DNA of 64,000 bases from Pelomonas sp. V22 (GTDB lineage: Bacteria; Pseudomonadota; Gammaproteobacteria; Burkholderiales; Burkholderiaceae_C): assembly GCF_030014915.1 (NCBI RefSeq), contig NZ_JAGIXS010000007.1:1-64000 (forward strand). The letters run 5' to 3'. A program made the position numbers and the translations under genes. Position 1 is the first letter of the stretch; the number at the start of each line of letters is the position of its first letter. The notes beneath the pieces were generated by a model, which had not been told where the DNA came from, searched no databases, and saw only the letters and a list, made by a program, of their open reading frames with translations. Of this stretch, positions 18,062-27,014 are shown one piece after another.

Positions 18062-18469
18062 ATGCTCAAGCTTGCTGCCATTGCGACCTCCCTTTTCTTT
18101 GCCGCTGGAGCCGCGTCGGCACAGGCAAAAGAGCAAGACCATCAGGCCCACCATCCAGATGGCGCGGCCTCCTCGGCTCTGAAGGCGCCTGCCAAGGCGG
18201 CCACGCCGGCACCCGCGAAGAATGCCGACATGGCCGCCAAGATGAAGGCCATGCAGGACATGCACCAGAAGATGATGAATGCCAAGACGCCTGAAGAGCG
18301 TCAGGTGCTGATGGCCGAGCACATGAAGTCCATGCAGGCCGGCATGGGAGTGATGAAGCAGATGTCCGCCGATCCGAAGGCCCGCATGGAGGCCATGGAG
18401 CAGCGCATGGACATGATGCAGATGATGATGGACCGGATGCCGGCAAGCCCGGCCCCCACGGGCAAGTAG
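18062..18469 (+). CDS. Met/His-rich periplasmic protein, probable copper binder
   Basis: A 135-residue secreted protein. After a signal peptide (AAIATSLFFAAGAASAQA) come a His-rich stretch (DHQAHHPDG), an Ala/Pro/Lys linker, then a helical region packed with methionine (MAAKMKAMQDMHQKMMNAK, and MEAMEQRMDMMQMMMDRM). Met-rich helices of this kind bind Cu(I) or Ag(I) in proteins such as SilE and CopB N-termini; the assignment is by composition, not by family. It is 16 bases from the DUF2933 gene and in the same orientation as the whole copper oxidase cluster. Confidence 0.7.
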   Translation: MLKLAAIATSLFFAAGAASAQAKEQDHQAHHPDGAASSALKAPAKAATPAPAKNADMAAKMKAMQDMHQKMMNAKTPEERQVLMAEHMKSMQAGMGVMKQMSADPKARMEAMEQRMDMMQMMMDRMPASPAPTGK

Positions 18470-18485
18470 GCAACCGGAGCTCGCC

Positions 18486-18731
18486 ATGGAACACGACCAT
18501 CAACACGCGCCGTTCTGGCGCTCCCGCTTTGGCATCGGATGGATCGTCCTCGCCGGCGTCGCGGGATGGTTCCTCTGGGAAGAGCACCGCGCGCACCTGC
18601 TCGGCTTCCTCCCCTACGTCATTCTGCTGGCCTGCCCGCTGATGCATGTTTTCATGCACCACGGCCACCATCACGGCGGTGGCCATCATCAGCACGGCAA
18701 TGATCGCGACGACGAAAGGAGGCAGCCATGA
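18486..18731 (+). CDS. DUF2933 small membrane protein
   Basis: An 81-residue protein with two hydrophobic helices (IGWIVLAGVAGWFLWEEH, then LGFLPYVILLACPLMHVFMH) and His-rich ends (MEHDHQHAP at the start, HHGHHHGGGHHQHG at the end). This is the DUF2933 layout, a family of unknown function regularly found in copper and silver resistance clusters. The stop overlaps the next start (ATGA at 18728-18731), so it is coupled to the methyltransferase-like membrane protein. Confidence 0.82.
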   Translation: MEHDHQHAPFWRSRFGIGWIVLAGVAGWFLWEEHRAHLLGFLPYVILLACPLMHVFMHHGHHHGGGHHQHGNDRDDERRQP

Positions 18732-19378
18732 CGCACGATGTGCCCGCCTATGGACTCTGGTCCCTGGTCATCCTGAATTCGGCCGTCTTCCTGATGTTCG
18801 CGTTCAGCTTCTTCAAGCCGCAGACGGCGCGCGACTGGCGCAGCTTCAGCGCCTTCGCTGCCTTCATCGTCGCGCTGTTCGTCGAGATGTACGGCTTCCC
18901 GCTGACGATCTACCTGCTGTCGGGCTGGCTGCAGACGCGCTACCCCGGCCTGGACCTGCTGTCGCACAACAGCGGCCACCTCTGGGCTACGCTGCTCGGC
19001 GAGAAGGGCGATCCGCACTTCGGCCCGCTGCACATTGCCAGCTACATCCTCCTGGGCGGTGGCTTCTGGCTGCTGTCCAGTGCCTGGCATGTGCTGTATC
19101 ACGCGCAGCGCCGCCACAGCCTGGCGACCGTCGGCCCCTATGCACGGATCCGCCATCCGCAGTACGTGGCCTTCGTGCTGATACTGCTGGGCTTCCTGGC
19201 GCAATGGCCGACGCTGCTGACGCTGGCCATGTTCCCGATCCTGCTCGTGATGTACGGCCGCTTGGCCATCACCGAGGAGCGGGAAATGGAGCAGCAGTTC
19301 GGAGACGCCTATCGGCGCTACGCCGCCCGCACGCCACGCTTCATTCCGGCGCGGCGCGGGGCCTCTGCGGCCGCCTGA
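18728..19378 (+). CDS. Isoprenylcysteine carboxyl methyltransferase-like membrane protein
   Basis: A 216-residue integral membrane protein of the ICMT/NnrU-like superfamily. Helices at the N-terminus (LWSLVILNSAVFLMFAFSF) are followed by the cofactor-binding core: VGPYARIRHPQYVAF and the C-terminal EEREMEQQFGDAYRRY, with the RHP and EE residues typical of S-adenosylmethionine-using members. The substrate in bacteria of this type is unknown. Such genes occur next to DUF2933 in metal clusters. It overlaps the DUF2933 gene by 4 bases and is followed 39 bases later by a VTT-domain gene. Confidence 0.82.
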   Translation: MTHDVPAYGLWSLVILNSAVFLMFAFSFFKPQTARDWRSFSAFAAFIVALFVEMYGFPLTIYLLSGWLQTRYPGLDLLSHNSGHLWATLLGEKGDPHFGPLHIASYILLGGGFWLLSSAWHVLYHAQRRHSLATVGPYARIRHPQYVAFVLILLGFLAQWPTLLTLAMFPILLVMYGRLAITEEREMEQQFGDAYRRYAARTPRFIPARRGASAAA

Positions 19379-19417
19379 GCCCCCGGTGCCACTGGCCCAG
19401 GCAGCCGGACTGCGGAC

Positions 19418-20029
19418 ATGCAGATGCTGCGCGGCGTTGTCGAATCCCGCCTGCTGCGCTCCTTGCTCGGCAGGGCGGACAGCCGCATGTTTCCCACCGT
19501 GGTTGGTGGCATTGCTGCGCTTGCGACCTTGTCGATGACGGTGCCGTTTGCAAGCCTGCTGATGGCCGCGGTGCTGATGGTGCCGCGACGCTGGCTCGCC
19601 GTGGCGATCAGTTCCAGCCTCGGCGCCGCATTGGGCGCCGGGCTGCTCTACCTGGCCTTCCATCACCTGGGCTGGGCGCTGCTGTTCGAGCGCTATCCCG
19701 ATGTGCTTCGCTCGTCGGCCTGGCACGACGCGACGCGCTGGCTCGGGGCCTATGGCGTGCCGGCCCTGTTCGTCATCGCGGTGACGCCGCTCCCGCTGAC
19801 TCCGGCCTTGATGTTCGCCGGCATCACCCGCCTGCCGGTCGTCGAGGTGATGCTCGCGCTGTGGCTGGGCAAGCTCCTGAAATACCTGGCCTATGCCTGG
19901 ATGACATCATGCTTCCCGGAGCGGGCACTGCGTACCGGATGGCGGCATGTCGAGGCCCTGCGCGCCATGCTTGCGCGTGGCGCGGGCGCGCAGTCCGACA
20001 AGCCGTTCTCAACCGGCCGGACTCACTGA
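19418..20029 (+). CDS. VTT/DedA-like membrane protein
   Basis: A 203-residue inner membrane protein of the SNARE-associated/VTT (DedA-like) group. Helical segments such as FASLLMAAVLMVPRRWLAVA and a re-entrant-type stretch (ALFVIAVTPLPLTPALMFAG) followed by ALWLGKLLKYLAYAWM match the family core, where the proline-rich loop is conserved. DedA proteins affect lipid flipping and envelope integrity. It is the last gene of the long copper oxidase cluster; its stop overlaps by 7 bases the 3' end of a small gene on the opposite strand. Confidence 0.75.
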   Translation: MQMLRGVVESRLLRSLLGRADSRMFPTVVGGIAALATLSMTVPFASLLMAAVLMVPRRWLAVAISSSLGAALGAGLLYLAFHHLGWALLFERYPDVLRSSAWHDATRWLGAYGVPALFVIAVTPLPLTPALMFAGITRLPVVEVMLALWLGKLLKYLAYAWMTSCFPERALRTGWRHVEALRAMLARGAGAQSDKPFSTGRTH

Positions 20030-20295
20030 TTCTTGTGCACCTTTGCGTGGTCATGCAGCGGTTTGGCCTTGGCCTTGACCAGAGCAGAAGCCGCCGACGC
20101 AGCAGCAGGCGCGCAGGGCGCGTTCGCTGCGCTGGGCAAGCCGCGCTCGGCCCCATGGTCGTGCCGCTTCATCTTGGCGCATTCCGTCGGTGCCGATGCT
20201 GCGGGTGCGACCGATGCCGCCCGGTCCTGCGCCATGGCTGCGGTGCAGCCCAGAGCGAGGGCGGTCAGTGATACAAGAACTGCCAAATTGCGCAT
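20023..20295 (-). CDS. Small secreted His/Lys-rich protein
   Basis: A 90-residue protein encoded against its neighbours. It has a signal peptide (LAVLVSLTALALGCTAAMAQ), two cysteines after cleavage (TECAKMKRHD and APCAPAA), and a His/Lys-rich end (KPLHDHAKVHKNQ). The ATG at 20295 has AGGAG seven bases upstream, which supports a real gene. No family is recognised; the His, Met and Cys content and its location suggest periplasmic metal binding. Its last codons overlap the 3' end of the VTT gene. It is divergent from the second copper ATPase, with the CueR-type operator in the shared upstream region. Confidence 0.65.
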   Translation of the reverse strand: MRNLAVLVSLTALALGCTAAMAQDRAASVAPAASAPTECAKMKRHDHGAERGLPSAANAPCAPAAASAASALVKAKAKPLHDHAKVHKNQ

Positions 20296-20471
20296 GTCGC
20301 TACTCCTGGAAGTTGTGGGTGATACGGGTCGAAGGCCGACTTGATGCTCAGCTTAGGCAGGCACCGGATGAACAGCGTTGATACGGATCAAGGGGGCGCG
20401 AAGAGCTGCTGGGCCAACGGCCATCTGACCCGGATACTGGGCGATGGGTCGGATGCCCGGCTACGACAGGC

Positions 20472-20502
20472 TTGACCTTGCCATCGTGGCAAGGTCGAGA
20501 CT
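20472..20502 (+). promoter_or_regulatory. CueR-type promoter/operator for the second copper ATPase
   Basis: TTGACC at 20472-20477, a 19-bp spacer, and GAGACT at 20497-20502. The spacer contains a perfect dyad, ACCTTGCCA and TGGCAAGGT around a TCG centre (20475-20495). This is the canonical form of the copper MerR operator and the strongest of the three such sites in the window. Confidence 0.85.
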
Positions 20503-20550
20503 GAAGCTCTCGATCCACCCGTCGGCGGACGCGCCACCACAGGGAACCCC

Positions 20551-22884
20551 ATGAAGAACGAGCACCAGCACCCAGGGCCGGCCAGTCCGGTGATCTACAC
20601 CTGCCCCATGCATCCGGAGATCCGGCAGGATCACGCGGGCCAATGCCCGATCTGTGGCATGCACCTGGTGCCTGTCGACGCGGCTGCGCCACCCAGTCAT
20701 GCGAGCCATCAGCATCACCACCATCATCCGGCTGATGCCGTGGCGCCGGCCAAGGATGCTGCGGCTCCAGCGTCGGCAGCTCGAGCCGCTACCGCGATCT
20801 ACACCTGCCCCATGCACCCGGAGATCCGGCAGGACCATCCCGGCAATTGTCCGAAATGCGGCATGACGCTGGAGCCGCTGCTGCCCGAGTTGGAAGAAGA
20901 GGAGAACCCCGAGCTTGCCGACTTCCAGCGGCGCTTCTGGTGGACGCTGCCGCTGACCCTGGTCGTCACCCTGCTGGCCATGGTTGGCCATCGCCTGCAG
21001 TGGTTCGAGATGGCGACCCAGAGCTGGATCGAACTGGCGCTGACGCTGCCGATCGCCTTGTGGGCGGGCTGGCCCTTCTTCCAGCGGGGCTGGCAGTCCG
21101 TGCTCAACCGAAGCCCGAACATGTGGACGCTGATAGCGCTGGGCACGGGTGCCGCCTTCATCTACAGCGTCGTCGCGACGGTGATGCCCCAGGCCTTTCC
21201 GGCCTCCTTCCAGGCCATGGGTCGGGTGGCGGTGTACTTCGAGGCCGCGGCGGTCATCATCTCGCTGACGCTGCTGGGCCAGATCCTCGAATTGAAGGCG
21301 CGTTCGCAGACCTCGGCGGCCATCAAGTCGCTGCTGGGCCTGGCGCCCAAGACGGCCAGGCGCATCGACGAGCAGGGCGTGGAAAGCGACATTCCGCTGT
21401 CCCATGTGCATGTGGGCGATCTGCTGCGGGTTCGTCCAGGTGAGAAGGTGCCGGTGGACGGCGTCGTCGTCGAAGGCCGCAGTGCGGTGGACGAGGCCAT
21501 GCTGACCGGCGAACCGGTGCCCGTCGTCAAGTCGCCGGGCGACAAGCTGATCGGCGCGACGATGAACACGAATGGTGCACTCGTGATGCGCTCCGAGCGT
21601 GTGGGATCGGCGACCATGCTGGCGCAGATCGTGCAGATGGTGGCCCAGGCGCAGCGCTCGCGGGCGCCGATGCAGCGCATGGCCGACCAGGTGGCGGGCT
21701 ACTTTGTCGTCGCCGTCGTGGGTATCGCAGCGCTGACCTTGCTGGCTTGGGGCTTGCTCGGTCCCGAGCCCAGCTGGGTCTACGGCCTGGTCAATGCGGT
21801 GGCGGTTCTCATCATTGCGTGCCCCTGCGCGCTGGGTCTGGCCACGCCGATGTCCATCATGGTGGCGACCGGGCGTGGCGCCACCAGCGGCGTGCTGTTC
21901 CGCGATGCGTCAGCCATCGAGAACCTGCGCAAGGTCGATGCGCTCATCATCGACAAGACCGGCACGCTGACCGAGGGCCGGCCGGTCTTCGATAGTCTGG
22001 TCCCGGCGCCCGGCGTCGACGAGGCCGAACTGCTGCGCCTGGCGGCCAGTCTGGATCAGGGCAGCGAGCATCCGCTGGCCGAAGCCATCGTCAAGGCGGC
22101 GCGCGAGCGCGGCTTGGTGCCGACCAAGCCCGAGGCCTTCGAGTCCGGCACCGGCATCGGCGTTCGTGGCGTTGTCGAAGGGCGAAAGCTCGCCTTGGGC
22201 AACACGGCTCTGATGGAGCAACTGGGCATCGCCGTCGACGTGCTCCTGCCGCAGGCGGAGGCACTCAGGGCCGAAGGGGCCAGCGTGATGCACCTGGCGG
22301 CCGACGGGCAACTGCTCGGGCTGCTGGCCGTTTGCGATCCGGTCAAGGCCAGCACGCCGGAGGCACTGGCTGCGCTGCGAGCTGCGGGGCTGCGCATCGT
22401 CATGGCGACTGGCGACGGGCTGACGACAGCCAAGGCGGTCGGTGCACGGCTGGGCATCAATGAAGTGCATGGCGAGGTGAAGCCGGCCGACAAGCTGGCC
22501 CTGGTGTCGCGCCTGCAGGCCGAGGGCCGCATCGTTGCCATGGCCGGCGACGGCATCAACGATGCGCCGGCCCTGGCCAAGGCCGACGTCGGCGTCGCCA
22601 TGGGCACGGGCACCGACGTGGCCATGAACAGCGCCCAGGTCACGCTGGTGAAGGGTGATCTGCGCGGCATTTCGACGGCGCGTGCCTTGTCCGAGGCGAC
22701 GGTCGCGAACATGAAACAGAACCTGATGTTCGCCTTCGTCTACAACGCCCTGGGCATCCCCATCGCCGCTGGCCTGCTGTACCCCATCACCGGTTGGCTG
22801 CTGTCGCCAATGATTGCGGCGCTGGCAATGAGCCTCAGCTCGGCGTCGGTCATCACCAATGCGCTTCGCCTGCGCCGGGGCTAG
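20551..22884 (+). CDS. Copper/silver P1B-type ATPase with tandem YTCPMHPEI metal-binding domains
   Basis: A 777-residue heavy-metal ATPase of the CopF/SilP kind. Instead of HMA domains the N-terminus has two copies of the HMBD motif ([13 protein letters not shown], each followed by a CPxCGM), near residues 16 and 85, separated by a His-rich linker (HQHHHHHP). The core has TGEP in the actuator, [32 protein letters not shown], and C-terminal helices [15 protein letters not shown] and [17 protein letters not shown], marking a P1B-1 Cu(I)/Ag(I) exporter. A perfect CueR-type operator lies 49 bases before the start codon. Two copper ATPases in one region suggests specialised roles, for example supplying copper to periplasmic proteins against bulk export. 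Confidence 0.94.
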   Translation: MKNEHQHPGPASPVIYTCPMHPEIRQDHAGQCPICGMHLVPVDAAAPPSHASHQHHHHHPADAVAPAKDAAAPASAARAATAIYTCPMHPEIRQDHPGNCPKCGMTLEPLLPELEEEENPELADFQRRFWWTLPLTLVVTLLAMVGHRLQWFEMATQSWIELALTLPIALWAGWPFFQRGWQSVLNRSPNMWTLIALGTGAAFIYSVVATVMPQAFPASFQAMGRVAVYFEAAAVIISLTLLGQILELKARSQTSAAIKSLLGLAPKTARRIDEQGVESDIPLSHVHVGDLLRVRPGEKVPVDGVVVEGRSAVDEAMLTGEPVPVVKSPGDKLIGATMNTNGALVMRSERVGSATMLAQIVQMVAQAQRSRAPMQRMADQVAGYFVVAVVGIAALTLLAWGLLGPEPSWVYGLVNAVAVLIIACPCALGLATPMSIMVATGRGATSGVLFRDASAIENLRKVDALIIDKTGTLTEGRPVFDSLVPAPGVDEAELLRLAASLDQGSEHPLAEAIVKAARERGLVPTKPEAFESGTGIGVRGVVEGRKLALGNTALMEQLGIAVDVLLPQAEALRAEGASVMHLAADGQLLGLLAVCDPVKASTPEALAALRAAGLRIVMATGDGLTTAKAVGARLGINEVHGEVKPADKLALVSRLQAEGRIVAMAGDGINDAPALAKADVGVAMGTGTDVAMNSAQVTLVKGDLRGISTARALSEATVANMKQNLMFAFVYNALGIPIAAGLLYPITGWLLSPMIAALAMSLSSASVITNALRLRRG

Positions 22885-22889
22885 GTGGC

Positions 22890-23408
22890 GTGAACTACGG
22901 CGCGCATTACCAGGCAGAAGCGGTGCTGGCAGCTCCGACCGATGCCGTGTTTGCCTTTCTCGATGACCCCATGAGGCTGGTCGGCCACATGTCCAGGCGC
23001 TCACTGATGATGGGCGGTGGCAGGATGAGCATCGAACTCGATGCAGCGGGCGGCCGGTCGCCGGGCAGTCTGATGCGCCTGCGAGGACGGTTCCTGGGCC
23101 TGGCATTGACCGCTGAAGAGCGGGTGATCGAGCGGCAGGTGCCCAAGCGCAAAACCTGGCAGACGGTAGGCACGCCGAGGCTGATTCTGCTGACCGCGTA
23201 CCGAATGGGTTTCGATCTGCGTCCCAGAAACACGTGTACACGTGCCAGGATCTCGATCGACTACTCGCTGCCGGAATCCGGCGCGATGGCGTGGCTGGCG
23301 CGCTGGCTTGGACCGGCCTATGCCCGCTGGTGCGTCGACCGCATGATCGGCGATGCGGCAGCACGCTTCGGAACACGGGCAGATGTCGAACTCCCCCACA
23401 TCGCGTGA
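22890..23408 (+). CDS. SRPBCC-fold protein
   Basis: A 172-residue protein with the pattern of a START/SRPBCC ligand-binding domain: YQAEAVLAAPTDAVFAFLDD at the start, a middle beta region (SLMRLRGRFLGLALTAEERV) and a long C-terminal helix (LARWLGPAYARWCVDRMIGD). No signal peptide is visible. The likely start is GTG at 22890, 5 bases after the ATPase stop, giving close linkage to it; the frame itself stays open back into the ATPase gene. The ligand is unknown and the link to copper is by position only. Confidence 0.65.
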   Translation: MNYGAHYQAEAVLAAPTDAVFAFLDDPMRLVGHMSRRSLMMGGGRMSIELDAAGGRSPGSLMRLRGRFLGLALTAEERVIERQVPKRKTWQTVGTPRLILLTAYRMGFDLRPRNTCTRARISIDYSLPESGAMAWLARWLGPAYARWCVDRMIGDAAARFGTRADVELPHIA

Positions 23409-23461
23409 TGCTTGGCATAGCTGCCGTTGACTGATTACCTTGCCTACATGGAGCTTGAACG

Positions 23462-23710
23462 ATGGAAAAGCCGCACCACAAATTCTCCGAGCTGTTCAAG
23501 CAGCTGGGTCTGCCGACGAGTGAGGCCGGGATCGCCGAATTTCTGCAGACGCATGCGCCCTTGGCTCCGCACATCGCTCTGGCCGAGGCTCCGTTCTGGA
23601 CCGCAGCGCAGTCCAGCATGCTGAAGGAAGAACTGCTGGACGACGCGGATTGGGCCGAAGTCATCGATCAGCTGAACCTGGCCTTGCGTCAGACCTGGGC
23701 GATCCGCTAG
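23462..23710 (+). CDS. DUF2789 small protein
   Basis: An 82-residue soluble protein matching the DUF2789 family in length and sequence: HKFSELFKQLGLPTSEAGIA, then FLQTHAPLAPHIALAEAPFW, then the C-terminal helix ending LRQTWAIR. The family is common in gamma- and betaproteobacteria and its function is unknown. A GGAG-like site precedes the ATG. It may be a passenger between the second ATPase unit and the cus operon. Confidence 0.75.
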   Translation: MEKPHHKFSELFKQLGLPTSEAGIAEFLQTHAPLAPHIALAEAPFWTAAQSSMLKEELLDDADWAEVIDQLNLALRQTWAIR

Positions 23711-23773
23711 GCTTTTGCGTGCGCATTGACTTGAAGCAAGTCTGCTGCAAGGTCCGCGCGTATCCTTGAAACC

Positions 23774-24181
23774 ATGCTGCTTACCAAACGCCTGCGCCGC
23801 TGGATCTCGTCCGGCGTCCTGCTGGCCCTGCTGTTCATGCAGCTGGCCACGGCGGCGTACGCCTGTCCGCAGTTGGTGAAGGAGTTGCAGCAGTCGGCCA
23901 TGGCCATGGCGATGCCGGGCTGCGAAGCCATGTCCTCCCAGATGGATCAGCAGCAGCCTCAGCTCTGCAAGGCCCATTGCGTCAAGGATGCCCAGAGCAT
24001 GGGGGCGGCCACCGCACCCGACCTGCAGCCAAACCCTGCAGCGCTGACCTTGATGCTCGGCTTCGTCGAGCCTGTAGAGCCGACTCTGCCTGCACTGCAG
24101 GTGTCCAGGCCAGCAGGCGCACAGGCTCAGCCGCCGGGCGCGCCGCCGCTTTACCTTTCACTGCTGATCCTCAGGAATTGA
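23774..24181 (+). CDS. Small secreted Cys/Met-containing protein heading the cus operon
   Basis: A 135-residue protein with an N-terminal hydrophobic helix (SSGVLLALLFMQLATAAYAC), Met-containing segments (SAMAMAMPGCEAM), a cysteine pair (LCKAHC) and a C-terminus of PPGAPPLYLSLLILRN. It resembles in layout the small proteins heading the other metal clusters (284, 11540 and czcI at 30584), with hydrophobic start, central cysteines, and a proline-rich end, but sequence identity is low. It precedes the cusC-type gene by 68 bases. The function is not established. Confidence 0.6.
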   Translation: MLLTKRLRRWISSGVLLALLFMQLATAAYACPQLVKELQQSAMAMAMPGCEAMSSQMDQQQPQLCKAHCVKDAQSMGAATAPDLQPNPAALTLMLGFVEPVEPTLPALQVSRPAGAQAQPPGAPPLYLSLLILRN

Positions 24182-24248
24182 GCTGAGCGAATGGCCGCCG
24201 CGCATGGGCGCGGCGGCCTTCGTTTCAGTCTTGATTTCGAGGATCACC

Positions 24249-25520
24249 ATGCATACCCTTTCTTCTGGCCGCGGGCATCCACGCCCGGGACTCACGGGCC
24301 TCGCCCGCGGGCTGCTGTGCCTGCTTGCGGGCGCCAGCCTTGCCGGCCCGGCCTCCGCCCTAAGCTACACCGAAGCGCTCGCCATTGCCGAGCGCCAGCA
24401 TCCCGCCTTGCGCGCCCAGCAGGCCAATGTCGACAGCGCGTCGGCCTTGCAAGGCGCCGCGGGATCGCTGCCGGATCCGCGACTGTCGGTGGGCGTCGAG
24501 AACTTGCCGACCAGCGGCATGGACCGCTGGAGCCTGAGCCGCGACTTCATGACCATGCAGCGCATCGCGCTGATGCAGGAGGTCCCCAACAGCGCCAAGC
24601 GTGCTGCCCAGGCAGAGACAGCCCAGGCCCGCATCGAGCGGGAGCGGGCCATGCTTGTCGTGCAACGCCTGCAGGTTCGGCAGGCCCTGGGAACGGCCTG
24701 GGTTGGCGTCCAGGCCGTTGAGCAGCGACGGGCTGTCTTGCAAGACCTGGTCACGGAAAACCAGCGACTGCAGCAGACCTTGCCCGCCCGCATTGCCGGC
24801 GGGACGGCCGGTGCGGCTGACCTGCTGATGGCACGCCAGGAAGCGCTGGGCCTGGCCGACCGGCTGGACGAGCTGCAACGCGATGCGGACAAGGCCCGGG
24901 CTGCACTGCGGCGACTGATAGGCCCGCAGGCCGAAGAGGCGCTGGAAGGCGACGCGCCGCTGCCGCTGCTATCGGCCGACGAGCTGCGTGCGCGCTTGCA
25001 CTCGCATGCCGAGCTGGCGCCGTACCCCGCGATGCAGGCGATGGCTCGCGGCGAGTTGCGCGAGGCCCAGGCGGAGTCTCGCGGCGACTGGTCCTGGGAA
25101 GTCGCCTACAGCCGTCGCGGGCGGCAATGGGGCGACATGGTCTCGTTCCAGCTCAGCTTCGACCTGCCGTGGCAGAAGGACCGACGCCAGCAGCCGGGCA
25201 TTGCGGCCAAGCAGCGCGAGGCCGAGCGCGTGGCTCTGGAGCGAGAAGAGGTCGAGCGACGGCATCGTCAGGAGCTCGAGGATGAGCTGGCGGAGCAGCA
25301 GTCGCTCGCACGCCAGATCGCTCGCTTGGAATCGGACGGCCTGCTGCTCGCACGAGAGCGGCTTGCCTTGGCCATGAGCAGCTACGAGTCTGGCAAGTCG
25401 GACCTGGGAAGCGTGCTCGCCGCGCGTGCGCAGCTGCTGGAGTTGCGCCTGCGCCGGATCGACCTGCAGTCGCAGCAGTCGCTGCTGCGGGTGCGCCTGA
25501 ATTCGCTGTCGGAGGAGTGA
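24249..25520 (+). CDS. cusC: CusC-type outer membrane factor (TolC family)
   Basis: A 423-residue TolC-family protein that forms the outer membrane duct of the Cus tripartite pump. The signal peptide ends near AGPASA, and the two efflux repeats begin with LSYTEALAIAERQHPALRAQ and, in the second half, ARLHSHAELAPYPAM; long helical regions (EREEVERRHRQELEDELAEQ) follow. There is no lipoprotein Cys. The start at 24249 is preferred over 24204 because GAGG lies just upstream and the signal peptide follows. It is 3 bases from the cusB gene, in one operon. Confidence 0.88.
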   Translation: MHTLSSGRGHPRPGLTGLARGLLCLLAGASLAGPASALSYTEALAIAERQHPALRAQQANVDSASALQGAAGSLPDPRLSVGVENLPTSGMDRWSLSRDFMTMQRIALMQEVPNSAKRAAQAETAQARIERERAMLVVQRLQVRQALGTAWVGVQAVEQRRAVLQDLVTENQRLQQTLPARIAGGTAGAADLLMARQEALGLADRLDELQRDADKARAALRRLIGPQAEEALEGDAPLPLLSADELRARLHSHAELAPYPAMQAMARGELREAQAESRGDWSWEVAYSRRGRQWGDMVSFQLSFDLPWQKDRRQQPGIAAKQREAERVALEREEVERRHRQELEDELAEQQSLARQIARLESDGLLLARERLALAMSSYESGKSDLGSVLAARAQLLELRLRRIDLQSQQSLLRVRLNSLSEE

Positions 25521-25523
25521 ACA

Positions 25524-27014
25524 ATGAACAGCAAGACATTGACCCTGGCGCTGAGCCTGTTGGCTCTTGGCGTCGGAATGGGATGGTCTGTCGCGCGCTG
25601 GACGCCGGCACCGGCGACGCAGCCACAGGCCGCAGCGGCCACGGAACGCAAAGTGCTGTACTGGTACGACCCCATGACACCCGGGCAGAAATTCGACAAG
25701 CCGGGCAAGTCACCCTACATGGACATGCAGCTACAGCCCAGGTACGCCGACGAGGCCGATGCCGCCGGCGCGGCCATCAGCGTGGCTCCAAGGACTGTGC
25801 AGTCCTTGGGCGTGCGCACCGCCAAGGTGGAAAGACGCGATCTCGTCCTGCATGTGGAGGCCCTGGGCACGCTGCAGTTGAATGAGCGCGAGGTCAGCAT
25901 CGTCCAGGCGCGCAGCGGCGGCTTTGTCGAGAAAGTCTATGCCCGTGCACCTGGCGATGTCATCGCCGCCGGAGCCCCCTTGGTCGACCTCCTGCTGCCC
26001 GAGTGGGTCGCCGCCCAGCGCGAATACCTGGCGGTTCGGGCGCTGGGCGATGCCGCGCTGAGCGCGGCGTCGCGCCAGCGCCTGCTGCTGCTTGGCATGC
26101 CCGAGACGGTGGTGGCCGAGGTGGAGCGCAGCGGCCAGGCGCAGGGCCGGCACACCGTCGTGGCGCCGCTAGGCGGCCTGATCGCGGAGCTGATGGTCCG
26201 GCAAGGCATGACGGTGTCCCCGGGCATGAGCCTGGCTCGGCTCAACGGCCTGGCCACCATGTGGTTCGATGTCGCAGTGCCTGAGGCACAGGCTGGCGCC
26301 GTGGCACCCGGCCAGGTGGCCGAGCTGCGACTGGCTGCCTTTGGCGCTGAAGTCTTCAAGGCGCGCGTGGCCGCCGTGCTGCCCGAGGCTAGCGGCGAGA
26401 CACGGACGCTGAAAGTGAGGCTTGAGCTGCCCAATCGGGGGCTGCGCCTGAAGGCCGGCATGTCGGGCCAGGCCAGCCTGCAGGGGCCCAGGCAATCGGA
26501 GTTGCTGGTGCCCAGCGAGTCGGTGATCCGCACCGGCCGTCGTGCCGTGGCCTATGTGGTCGAGTCGCCGGGACGGTTCCGTCCGGTCGAAGTGCAGTTG
26601 GGCCGGGAGGTGGACGATGTGCTGGTCGTCACCAGCGGCCTGGAAGCCGGGCAGGAGATCGTGGCCTCGGCACAGTTCCTGATCGATTCCGAGGCCAGCC
26701 TGCGAGGTGTCGTGCCACCATCGACGCAGGCCTCGTCCATACCGCGAGAACATGACGGACACGCGGCGACCTACAACGCCAAGGGCCGCATCACGGAGAT
26801 CGGGCGAGGCGAGTTAACGCTGTCGCATGAGGCCATTCCTGACTTGCGCTGGCCGGCTATGACGATGGGATTCAAGCTGGCCAACCCCGGCCTGTTGCCC
26901 GAACTGAAGGTGGGGCAAACCGTCCGATTCAGCTTTACCAAGCAGGGAGATGACTACCTGATCGTGGCCGTCGAACCGGTTGCTGTCGGTGCTGCGTCGG
27001 GAGCGCGGCCATGA
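25524..27014 (+). CDS. cusB: CusB-type membrane fusion protein with HMBD and CusF domains
   Basis: A 496-residue periplasmic adaptor of the Cus Cu(I)/Ag(I) efflux pump. An N-terminal anchor ([19 protein letters not shown]) is followed by a heavy-metal-binding segment ([20 protein letters not shown], then MDMQLQP), the barrel-sandwich hybrid and helical hairpin region (about residues 85-260), a beta-barrel, and then, from about residue 410, an entire CusF domain fused at the C-terminus ([20 protein letters not shown], with the His, Trp and two Met ligands all kept). The fusion puts the metal chaperone in permanent contact with the pump. The stop overlaps cusA by 4 bases (ATGA at 27011). Confidence 0.93.
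   Translation: MNSKTLTLALSLLALGVGMGWSVARWTPAPATQPQAAAATERKVLYWYDPMTPGQKFDKPGKSPYMDMQLQPRYADEADAAGAAISVAPRTVQSLGVRTAKVERRDLVLHVEALGTLQLNEREVSIVQARSGGFVEKVYARAPGDVIAAGAPLVDLLLPEWVAAQREYLAVRALGDAALSAASRQRLLLLGMPETVVAEVERSGQAQGRHTVVAPLGGLIAELMVRQGMTVSPGMSLARLNGLATMWFDVAVPEAQAGAVAPGQVAELRLAAFGAEVFKARVAAVLPEASGETRTLKVRLELPNRGLRLKAGMSGQASLQGPRQSELLVPSESVIRTGRRAVAYVVESPGRFRPVEVQLGREVDDVLVVTSGLEAGQEIVASAQFLIDSEASLRGVVPPSTQASSIPREHDGHAATYNAKGRITEIGRGELTLSHEAIPDLRWPAMTMGFKLANPGLLPELKVGQTVRFSFTKQGDDYLIVAVEPVAVGAASGARP

Noticed and set aside
23726-23760. A fourth CueR-type promoter before the small gene at 23774
   Set aside because: A TTGACT and a GCAAGGTC half-site are present, but no -10 element lies at the required 19-bp distance.
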